Source of the DNA: Nephrocerus scutellatus
Taxonomy: Eukaryota; Arthropoda; Insecta; Diptera; Pipunculidae
Length of the DNA: 64,000 nucleotides
Assembly (NCBI GenBank): GCA_947095585.1
Contig: OX352763.1
Coordinates: forward strand, 39,544,010 to 39,608,009
Reading direction: 5' to 3'
The number at the start of each line of letters is the position of its first letter. Within the stretch, counting starts at the first letter, position 1. Of the stretch, positions 56,155 through 64,000 are shown one piece after another. The position numbers were made by a program, and so were the translations under genes. The notes beneath the pieces were generated by a model, which worked only from the letters and a program-made list of their open reading frames with translations, was not told the DNA's origin and made no database searches.

Positions 56155-56955
56155 ATGCTCTTTCATTGGGAAGGCAGTAGATGGACTACTGAACAACAGG
56201 ACGGATTTATTAAGTTGAACTCGCAGGAAAGTAGGCGTCTTAAACATGCTTTACGCATGGAAAGTGCTCTTGTTTTTGCCAAAGCCAGCCGTTCCATTGA
56301 GCGTGAAGACAAGCGCGTCAGGTCAGAGGACCAAACGCCACCGGTACCGGCTGTCAAGAAGGCCAGGGCAGGACCTTTACCTGATGTTCCCACTTTTAGC
56401 GATGTGGTTAGTCTCGTCAGGTTGGATATTGTTCCGACCGACTTGGCAATAAACCCAATCACAATTGAGCAAATGGCGCTTTTTCAATAGGCGGTTGTAG
56501 ACATCTCAATTGAGATGGCCGATAGTGGCGTGTGGCTACATGTTTCGGGCTCGCATTTCAAATCGGGATGGCTAGTCTTCATCTGCTCAGACAGTGCAAC
56601 TGCTGGGTGGTTGCGCTCGAACTTTGAGCGGATTAGTACCAAGAGTGGATTGAGGGTGACGCGGTTTCTTTCCACAGAGTCTAGAGCTTCTGGAGAAGAG
56701 ATTCTTGGAACTATACGCGGAAAACGACGATTTGCAAGAGCCATGGAAGATTGTACAGAGGAAGAACTTGTACTGGCGATAGACGACACCTCTATGATAA
56801 TACTGCTTAATACCTGCAAAGGTATTGTAAACAACCTCTTTGGTCAGGTTAAGCTGATCCTTAAGAGCACCGGTAAAGTTTCAATGCTGGCCGTGGTAAC
56901 TCTGGGCATGCCAGTCATAGCGGTTCCGGAAAGGCCATCGCTAAACGGGTTGTGA
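56155..56955 (+). pseudogene. LINE ORF1 (DUF4780-like), one in-frame stop
   Basis: A single frame interrupted only by TAG at 56488-56490. The N-terminal half is polar and basic (RSIEREDKRVRSEDQTPPVP, VKKARAG) then LPDVPTFSDVVSLVRLDI. The C-terminal half begins DSGVWLHVSGSHFKSGWLVF, then DSATAGWLRSNF, LSTESRASGEEILGTI and EELVLAIDDTSMIIL, the pattern I associate with DUF4780-type ORF1 proteins of LOA-like LINEs (nucleic-acid-binding, forming RNPs with element RNA). An overlapping frame at 55994-56218 probably encodes the true N-terminus, joined by a frameshift near 56160-56218. Confidence 0.65.
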
Positions 56956-57269
56956 AAACAACCCAGTGCCGAAGAGCATGCTAATTACAGAGGGTGCGGA
57001 ATAAAAGCAAAGAAGCAAGTACCACAACCAGTTTCTTCGACTAGCAGCGCCACTGGGCATGCTGGCTTTAGCGGTTCTGGCAGAAGAACTGCAGCGGATA
57101 GAGCTGCTGTCTCCCATCCGACAAGCGACGACACTGGGCACGCAAGGAGGAAGTATAAGTCATGCAAGGTTAGATCACTGTATCAGCCTCACCTGACTGC
57201 TTGCCGTAGGAGAAGGGTCCTAAAAAAGCTCAATTACTTCGGCAGCTAAGCATCCAGGAAGGACATATG

Positions 57270-57490
57270 AACACCATAAGGATGCTATAGGCGAATCTGC
57301 GTCCACTACGCTTAGTACAAGCAAGCAGTTCGTCGAGAATTATATAACCCTTTGTCTTATCCAAGAGCCTTGGGTTATAAGCGGACTTGTTGGAGGTCTA
57401 CGGAATCAGTTGATATTTAAAAGCGGGAAGTTAGTGCCAAGAGCAAGCAGGCCGCTCTTTACCTCAGCACGAGAAGAAACTTTTTTCCAA
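57270..57490 (+). pseudogene. LINE endonuclease N-terminal fragment
   Basis: The translation ITLCLIQEPWVISGLVGGLR followed shortly by ASRPLFTSARE matches the start of AP-like endonucleases of the LOA/Jockey group, where LLQEPWV...V.GL carries the catalytic glutamate. The rest of the domain is deleted. Confidence 0.7.
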
Positions 57491-57639
57491 TTCCAGAATT
57501 AATAACAAAGGACCTGGTGGCCCTACAAGACCCTCTTCCTACAAGGAAGTCCTTAATCTAAAAAGGGACTTACCAGGAAGCTGGTAAGTTTCCTAACATG
57601 TCATTGTGGTTTACGATATCACCTAAACAAAATTAGGCT

Positions 57640-57740
57640 CAGAGACGGAATGTAGGTTCTGCTGCGAAGATGTTGAGTCATCCGAACACATGCTCTGCGA
57701 ATGCCCAGCACTAATTTGCTTCAAGAGACGCATTTTTCAA
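57640..57740 (+). pseudogene. LINE C-terminal zinc-knuckle fragment
   Basis: The translation CRFCCEDVESSEHMLCECPA matches the C..C...H....C knuckle that follows RNase H in I/LOA-type polyproteins. It lies out of frame with the preceding endonuclease piece. Confidence 0.78.
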
Positions 57741-57909
57741 AAGGAAATATGCTCAACAGCGTAGTTGAGGAATTCTTCCACTAAGGGCATATTCTCCTTC
57801 ACTAGGGAGGTGGTACGTCGCTTAGAATAAAATCATCCTATGATACAATAGATCTTTTAGGTCGCAGTGTATTCCATATGGGCTACGGGCTCCTTTAAAA
57901 AAAAAAAAG

Positions 57910-57966
57910 AGATTAGACATCCGCCGATAAATCGCAAGGTAACGAGTTCGAATCTCACATCCGCCT
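57910..57966 (+). repeat. tRNA-like 3' half downstream of LINE poly(A)
   Basis: 'gtaacgagttcgaatctcac' at 57940-57959 contains a B-box-like GAGTTCGAATCTC. It directly follows the poly(A) of the LOA-like LINE. No cloverleaf is evident, so a SINE or pseudo-tRNA piece. Confidence 0.35.
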
Positions 57967-58919
57967 TTGACAAACCAAAAACTTGTTTTTTTTATATAAT
58001 AAAACTTTACAGAAGGATTTTCACGTCCAATATCAAACGAAAACATTTTGAATTTCGTAAACGTTAATTAATATGCACAAGGAGCATACGCGTATAAAGA
58101 TATCTTTATTTTTTTCCCGTAGTAATAAAATTCCTATACGGTTAATACAAAAATTAGCAACGATATTGGACGGGGAAAAACCAAGTAGGCAAAAAGAGAA
58201 CTCTGCTGTAAAGTAGTAACGTCTTCTATGTAGGCTAACCATTCAATCAACAACATATCTTGGTGAAATGGTAGTCTAATAGAGACTTCCGCTTATAATG
58301 CGCCGTGTTTATTATCTTACTCCGAACTGTTCCATTTGAACATCATCCGTTTGCACCGATGTTGGTAGTTGAGGGAGTCCTGGTCGCCCGTGCATGAGCG
58401 AGCGAGTGACGTCAGTAATTAGTATACTGATGACGTCGTACGAGCTTTTTGAGAACTTTTTAGCTTCGTGTCTTGATACACAAGCTGCGTCTCTTCTTAA
58501 TTTAATCAATATTCCCCTTAATTAACTTCCATATCCCTGTTGGAACGAAGCTTTATACAAATATTCCACCTGAGCCATTCCTGTATCTAGGTGCAATGGG
58601 CTATATATCAGACGGGCGTACCATATCGACAATCTAACACATTGCTAGAAGGGCAACCTTTAATTTTAATCCTAGTTCTTGAGAAAACTCCATTATTTCA
58701 CATGTTTGGACTAGGACCGACGAACGCTAGAAGACTTATTGCATGTACCGAAATAAAGTACCTGCCTCTTATAACCCAATCTAAGAAAAAGTATATGGCA
58801 ATGCCAATTAACATCCTGAACAGCTTTGGAGTAATTGTTGTTATAGTTCTGAGCCTACACATATAACAGAAACTGCATGTCATAATATAGATCCCAATTA
58901 GATCCATATCCCGATATTC
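57967..58919. other. Non-coding stretch
   Basis: Nothing recognised. The 91-codon frame at 58591-58866 has no known motif. Confidence 0.4.
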
Positions 58920-59410
58920 TTAGACTTCATTCAGTAAGGCGTTTGATTGCTTTGACCAGACCTTTTACTGAGCAAAACTGTTAATAGGTTTAAATTAATG
59001 ATATCTGTTGTAAAGCTGATTTAATGTTATGTTGTTGATAGATTTCAGTGTATAGTCATTGGTGGCAGACGACATTTCTTTCACTAGAGGTGTCCCTCAG
59101 GGTTCTATCATAAGTTCCCTTTTATTCAGTCTCTTAATTAATAATCTTCCTTTGCTATTCAATTACTCTGTGGCTTATTTGTTTGTAGTTGACGTTAAAA
59201 TTTTCTATTCCTCACCGTGATCTTATATTTGCAACTATAGCTCTCGGATTAATCGTGACATTCTGTTGATTTCAAGTTAAGCTTCTTGCGATAAGTTTAT
59301 TATTTCCCCTACTAAAGGTATCCTCTTAATTGGTGCTAACGTTTTTCCGAGTAGTTGTCCAGTTATTGGAAATTTCAAGCATTAACTTTCCGATTAAGAA
59401 ACATGAGTTC
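58920..59410 (+). pseudogene. LINE family B, copy 3 (RT fragment)
   Basis: The forward translation shows a decayed motif A near 58926 (F..AFDCFDQ across frames), VVDRFQCIVIGG, TRGVPQGSIISSLLFSLLIN (59087) and NNLPLLFNY. The catalytic box is LFVVDVKIFYSS (YADDVQ in relatives). After stops come DKFIISPTKGILLIGA. It resembles 40583-40720. Strongly decayed. Confidence 0.7.
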
Positions 59411-60622
59411 GGCACTAATGGAGGTTCATTCTCGTTTCCAAAAAACCATAAGGTACACATCATTTCGACGACGGAACCAGAACGAACACCACATGAACTA
59501 ACGCTATTGAGATTTTTAGAAGTAAACTCTTTCTTCTTTACTCTGATTGCAGTTCAACGTTAAACTCTGGAATTCCAAAACGAATAATAAAAAAGTGCGG
59601 TTGATTACCTGGCCGCAGATTACCACCTTTAATTGTTCCAGCAATAAATCTTCACATTTTGAGGCGGTGCCACAGCGATGCCTATCGCAGTGGTAATACC
59701 GCGGAACACAATACAACATGTAATTAGTGTGTGTGCTTGTCAGTTTGTCCCATGCAGCAGCAACAACAACAACAAAAAAGTGCTAAACGTTTGATTGATT
59801 TCAATGGGCGTCGTATGGATCTGACGATCGTGTGATCACAGCGGCGGCAGAGGTAGCAGCCTCTAGGGTTATTGGCTTTCAATGGAGAATTTGATTAATT
59901 GCAGGAGACATACTCGTCGTATATATGACACGTTGTAGTAACATGCTTCGCCGAGCTGGAGAATCATCATCGAAAATCCCATCACGTCCAGAACGACAAT
60001 GTGTTCCTCCATCATTGCATATTTATGTGCTGCGTGCGTCCGTCCGTCCGTCCGTCCGTTCGTGCGTGAACATTAACAATTCCAAACGAATCGCTTAAAT
60101 TAAATTGATTGCTCCGATCCGCTTCACTCCACTGTGCTCGCTCGGCGGGAGGGAATAACTTCAACTAACTATAGAAGCAGCACAGGCGATGTGAGCGGAA
60201 ATTCAAATCGATCTGACGGTCGTTAACGATGGCGATATGCTGGCGGAACCGCCGCCACATGCATTCGAAATCGATTCCAACAAACGACGACGCATGTAGC
60301 GATCGCCTTTAGTTGTTGTCGTCGTTGTCGATCCTCCTGTCTGTATTGCACGCGATTTGAATTTGAATTGATGTCGCTCGGTCGTTGTGGCACTGCTGTG
60401 ATGTTCACATTCCTTCACCAATCGAAACGATCGTGTTTGAATGAATTCGAACGTTCATCGGCCTGAGCTGAATTTTCGAATTTGAATATTTCCGCCAGCA
60501 GCCCGCCGATTGGCAAACTATTTCAAGCATTGCAGCGCATAAATAGCAAAAATATAACACGCACAACACGGATTGCCGTGATAGGCTAGGCCCCAAAAAA
60601 AGGCTAACCACTCATACACATT
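59411..60622. other. Non-coding stretch with CGTC microsatellite
   Basis: Mostly unique-looking. Includes an AAC run at 59763-59775 and (CGTC)n at 60037-60060. Confidence 0.45.
60037..60060. repeat. (CGTC)n microsatellite
   Basis: Six copies of the tetranucleotide. Confidence 0.93.
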
Positions 60623-60623
60623 T

Positions 60624-60930
60624 TTAAAAAGAGACAAAGGTTAGGTTAGATTGGAGTGGACCTACCCACTTAGACCAGTTATCATCTATTGTGATACCAC
60701 ATGAATCCAGAAGATTTTTCACCCTACTCGTTGAACCAGTCGAAGGTTCGAACGAACCTCTAATGTCAGTATTTAACAAATAATTGAGGTCATTGTAAAA
60801 GAAGGTTCCCAGATGGAGCTTACATTTCACAGAAAGAGTTACGCATGAGCAGAGAAGGTGAAGAAGGTTAATGTGGGTTCTTCCTCATCCCCGTCTATGC
60901 TTCTGCAGAAGTCGTTGGTAAATGCACAGT
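60624..60930 (-). pseudogene. LINE C-terminal fragment (zinc-knuckle and tail)
   Basis: Reverse strand: decayed FCRSIDGDEEEPTLTFF knuckle region near 60910-60860, then KLHLGTFFYNDLNYLLNTDI (60823-60764) and a STGSTSRV tail. The pattern (knuckle, LG..FF.DL..L...DI, S.GWF) fits the C-terminus of I/LOA-type LINEs. It is followed by the phrase 'ggttaggttagattggagtg', reminiscent of LINE- or SINE-associated sequence I recall from flies. Confidence 0.5.
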
Positions 60931-60959
60931 TATCGGTTATCCTCTTGTTTGACTATTTT

Positions 60960-61085
60960 TAAAGGTGTTACCCAAGGTACCATCTTAGGGCCCGTTCAGT
61001 CTATTCATCAATGATCTTCCGCTAGCCCTAAACCATTGTCTAGCCCATCCTCGCTATATGCTTACCTAGGAGACAGTGCCCAGTA
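60960..61085 (+). pseudogene. RT motif B-C scrap of a family-B-like LINE
   Basis: The forward translation GVTQGTILGP, then after an indel SLFINDLPLALNHCLAH and SLYAYLGDSAQ, resembles GVPQGSILGP...INDLP...YADD. Strongly decayed and only about 40 codons. Confidence 0.5.
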
Positions 61086-61164
61086 ATGACACCTATTGTA
61101 ACACCTATGTGTAATACGTTGAGAGAGATCAAACACTCGAAACGTTTCGGATTCGTGGGGCGGG

Positions 61165-61295
61165 TGGTTAACAATCTGGTCAACTCGTCAGCTTGGTAAG
61201 ATCATTCTGTAAAACATCCTTTAAGGTGTTAGGGTGCTTTCCTGAGACGGCAATCGCAACGTCATCCGCATAAGCGAATACTCTGCAGACTTAGA
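61165..61295 (-). pseudogene. RT catalytic-box scrap of a LOA-like LINE
   Basis: Reverse strand: VFAYADDVAIAVSGKHPNTL followed by KDVLQNDLTKLTS (61287-61190). The YADD box is intact and the downstream VSGK.P.TL residues fit LOA/R1-type RTs. It is bounded by unrelated sequence on both sides. Confidence 0.7.
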
Positions 61296-61299
61296 AAGT

Positions 61300-62198
61300 G
61301 TGAATTATGAAAATGTTGGTTACAAAATATATGAGAGTCGAAAAACCGCGGGTCATTTAACACAGCATGACCTTAAAGAATTGACCTTCCTCACATACGG
61401 GGCCGGTTGCTCTTCTGGCAGACGAGATGTGGCGAGGATGATAGCGTCTTGTATATCCAACATGAACCAGAAACCAACTGTTGCTGCTCACATTCTAAAC
61501 TCGGACGAGTCACCGGATCGCATTTTTTAACGCCATCGTTAAAGAATCTTACATAGGCGATAGGCTTCGACTAGTTTGCTGGTCTGATATATATAACGAT
61601 GTATCGAAAATTAAGTTTGAAATGGGAGCTGGTGCCTTTGGGACCAAAAAAATATCAGGGCTTTAATGAATACCAGTTTCATTAAACAAGAAATGCAGAA
61701 GTATGTTAGCGGGCTTTCTCTCAGGCCTATCTAGAGCCTAAAATGTCATCTTAATAAACTGAACCTGAAGATGATGATAATAAATGGGGCGTATACTAGT
61801 AGCACTGCAATCCATCCTACAGCAACCCCTCCATACCAATGGCTCTTAGGAACCTAAGGATATGGAGGCAGTTCAATGAATGTCGTGTAGACTCCGAGAT
61901 TGCGTGGGTTCCCATATGGTCTCTCCCCACTCGCTGAGAATTTGGGGCCACGGAATCTCCTCCGCTTCTCCACAATTCCTGTAGCTGGCATCCACATTAA
62001 TTAGTTTCTTAAGGTGCCCATTTAGTCTTAAGCTTAAACGATATCACCAGAGGACAGAGTGCAGTTGTCTCCGCCCCTAGAGATGTCACGCATATATTAT
62101 TCCTTTGGCATTCCGTGCATAAGTTGGCGTATTTTTCGCTAAGAGTTTCCAAAGCTGATAATAATAATAATAATGTTCAAAGCCTAGGCTTCTCCCGA
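61300..62198. other. Non-coding stretch, possible further LINE debris
   Basis: The 76-codon frame at 61300-61530 has no motif I know. On the reverse strand near 62020-61900, LNGHLKKLINVDASYRNCGE and AEE resemble the region before a LINE zinc-knuckle, but this is weak. An ATA run lies at 62158-62174. Confidence 0.35.
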
Positions 62199-62275
62199 CT
62201 ATTTTTTCACACAAATGGAAGGGCTTTAAATGCCCAGCAGCCATGCAGTTATCCACTGAACCATGGCACCTGTCA
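62199..62275 (-). repeat. tRNA-derived SINE, copy 4 (internally deleted)
   Basis: The reverse strand begins GTGCCATGGTTCAGTGGATA (head with A box), then jumps after about 30 bases to the SINE tail 'cccttccatttgtgtgaaaa'. About 150 bases including the B box are missing relative to copies 2 and 3. Confidence 0.75.
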
Positions 62276-62409
62276 AAAGCTCATACATTTTAGAAATTCT
62301 GAAAAACAGTGGACAAAGTCACCTTCAATAGGGAGGTGGCTCGCACGTACCACACATAACACCCTTGATACAAAAGACCTACTTTTTAAAACCTGTAATT
62401 TTTTTATTT

Positions 62410-62800
62410 AACTTAACTTTACCCCTGTTTTAACCACCTGGAGAGCTGAAATTTTTGAAGTCCCAAATGCCATATTTTGTATTCCACGTGTGACGCGAAT
62501 CACGTTTCGCGTGTGGCGCGTGGGATCGTTTAAAATGTGACAATTTTCTCGTTTTTATTCCACCTTTCGCACGACCTAGAGACCTGAAATTTTGTGATCA
62601 GCTTAATGTCAGGGGCCAATTTTTGTATCCCGCGTGTGACGCTTGTCGCAAGTGGCGTGTCTGATGCATGAAAAGAAGAAAATACTTTATGCACAACCAA
62701 CCTCAAAAACAGTTAATTTGGCGGCTATTACCAAATAATACAACAGTGTGGCGTTTGGCGTGTGGCGTTTGGCATGTGGCATGTGGCGTGTGTCGATCTA
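62410..62800 (+). repeat. Repeat family R3, copy 3
   Basis: Units begin 'cacctggagagctgaaattt' and 'cacgacctagagacctgaaa' (about 132 bases apart), with 'attccacgtgtgacgcgaat' and 'cgcgtgtggcgcgtgggatc' blocks, and 'aatttggcggctattaccaa' plus ataatacaac at the end. A GTGTGGCGTTTGGC run follows (62750-62795). Confidence 0.78.
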
Positions 62801-62907
62801 TACATAAAAGTTTGTACCCGAAAAACGAAGTTTCAAAACTATACAATTCTTCCCCTTTAGAAGTTCGCTTATAAAAAAAAACCTATAAAAATTAAAATTT
62901 TTCTTGT

Positions 62908-62924
62908 AAATTCTCTAATCGGCG

Positions 62925-62967
<43 letters not shown>

Positions 62968-63424
62968 GTGCTCGTTTTGTGGCAAAATCATCCACCAAAT
63001 GACGCAGCGGCAGCGAACTGCGCTGCACAGAAAGCACAGAGCTCAGACTTTGCCGTGATCTGATGCGATATAGCGATATTTAAAAATTGTATATGGGGGT
63101 CCATAGTGGGCCGATCACTCCAAATTTTTACAAAAAGTGTTTTCCATCGAAGACACACATGTGTACAAAGAAAAAATTTAAAAAATTAAAGAAAATCGGA
63201 TAAAATTTTGTAAAATATTTGTATGGAAGCCCCCCGAACCCGAGGTCCTAGGGCCCTCAAATTTTAATAGAAAGTATTGTCACCGGAAATACATGTGTGC
63301 AAAATTTCAATAAAATCGGGCTATGGGAAGTGGGTTAAAAATTTATCAGAAAATCTGACCAGCCAGCCACCCAGCCAGCCACCCAGCCAGCCACGTGCAC
63401 GCGAAGTTAATATAGAGAATTTAA
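62908..63424 (+). mobile_element. Repeat family R1, most complete copy, with short TIRs
   Basis: Starts AAATTCTCTAATCGGCGATA and ends TTAATATAGAGAATTT, so the first ten bases (AAATTCTCTA) are inverted at the end. The interior holds an AC microsatellite (62926-62964), a 100-base segment not seen in other copies, two 120-bp-type units and the terminal block shared with 1-352 and 7355-7520. Non-coding. Probably a non-autonomous element, type uncertain. Confidence 0.6.
62926..62964. repeat. (AC)n microsatellite
   Basis: About 19 uninterrupted AC dinucleotides. Confidence 0.97.
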
Positions 63425-64000
63425 AAATTCAAATGTGTACCGCGCGAACTCCTTACGACCAGTGTACGCACCTCGCCATCCAATCATCATTGCAATCTTA
63501 AGCAACTCTTTTTCACACAGGCATGAGACGTCATATCGTGTTGGATTTCACGTCTGTGATTTCTCTTTTAGATCAAGTGAATGCATTTTCTGTGGAACTT
63601 CCTTGGGTCTTTTATGGACCATCCATAAAAATGCAGTGTGCAACGGCAAATTTATATTTATAACGCTCCAGCAGCGGCTTTGCGCTATGTAAGTAGCGCT
63701 TCTTATCTGTAACAAGAAAGACAAACCAGCAGACGGACATACGTTTTCCAAATAGGTTCGCTTCGCTCCTTGTTGTTGTTGCTGTTTTTGCTCGATTCGG
63801 ATGAAAAAACTTTATTTTCAGTGGAGTGGAGTGGAGTGGAGTGGAAGTCGTCAAATTTTATTGACTCGAATTAAGACAGAAAACTTGGACAGACGTTACA
63901 CAAACGGTATGGAATAGCAAATTACAATTGCGTCGGGGCGAGCCAAGGCGAGGCGTGGCGCGACAATGACTGCTCCAACGACAATGATGGCCTTCGATTT
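63425..64000. other. Non-coding stretch to window end
   Basis: Includes (GTGGA)n at 63821-63845. No convincing coding frame. Confidence 0.45.

Larger units (their letters stand above)
55994..57909 (+). mobile_element. LOA-like LINE, internally deleted, with poly(A)
   Basis: Order on the forward strand: ORF1 (about 56155-56955), start of an endonuclease (about 57270-57480), then directly the C-terminal zinc-knuckle of the polyprotein (57650-57730), a short 3' UTR and poly(A) at 57897-57908. All of the RT and RNase H is missing, so roughly half or more of a normal element has been lost internally while both ends survive. The ORF1 type, endonuclease motif and C-terminal knuckle fit the LOA/I group. 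Confidence 0.72.

Noticed and set aside
61300..61530. 76-codon forward frame
   Set aside because: Looks protein-like in composition but has no motif I know, no splice context and lies among LINE debris. Not enough support.

Overview
The window reads as a repeat-rich, gene-poor stretch of insect nuclear DNA, most likely from a fly (Diptera). The grounds are the mix of mobile elements (LOA/I-like, Jockey/CR1-like and RTE-like LINEs, a BEL/Pao element, mori-like and other mariners, a Tc3-like transposon), a tRNA-derived SINE whose layout resembles SINEs of cyclorrhaphan flies as I recall them, and many tetranucleotide microsatellites (CAGT, CCGA, CGTC). No intact host protein gene, functional tRNA, rRNA, operon or CRISPR array is visible. 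Every coding signal I can recognise belongs to a transposon and nearly all are broken. The stretches between them could be intergenic or a large intron.

Layout. 1-9.1 kb: end of repeat family R1, a reverse-strand LINE end with RNase H, a long non-coding stretch, a LINE linker fragment ending at a mariner 3' half, another R1 copy, a purine microsatellite and a 5'-truncated LINE (family A). 9.1-16.3 kb: purine and GGTCTT-type arrays, then an RTE-type LINE whose 5' part is inverted relative to its 3' part, the whole bounded by a 12-bp target-site duplication. 16.3-25.3 kb: repeat family R2, one R3 copy, a family-B LINE and a Jockey-like LINE lying inside a GCTTACA-rich repeat. 25.3-31.1 kb: mostly non-coding, with an about 87-bp minisatellite.

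31.1-37.8 kb: a tight mosaic of SINE, mariner, LINE and BEL/Pao pieces, a deleted Jockey copy, an R3 copy, and a second family-A LINE interrupted by a SINE. 37.8-47.6 kb: non-coding sequence with a homeodomain-site-rich block, a CAAAAGACC array, a family-B LINE fragment, a TIR element carrying a 42-bp minisatellite, a Tc3-like remnant, the mirror copy of R2, and a MITE with perfect 51-bp inverted ends. 47.6-57.9 kb: R1 tandem array, a mariner split by a LINE, a third LINE type interrupted by a SINE, and an internally deleted LOA-like LINE ending in poly(A). 57.9-64 kb: short LINE pieces on both strands, a deleted SINE, and R3 and R1 copies.

The pieces do not form a pathway. They are successive, often nested insertions. 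The most informative are the inverted RTE insertion (consistent with twin priming), the SINE family that landed inside two LINEs, the LINE inside a mariner, and four partly tandem repeat families with mirrored copies. Boundaries come from reading the translation and the DNA by eye and may be off by tens of bases unless stated as exact.
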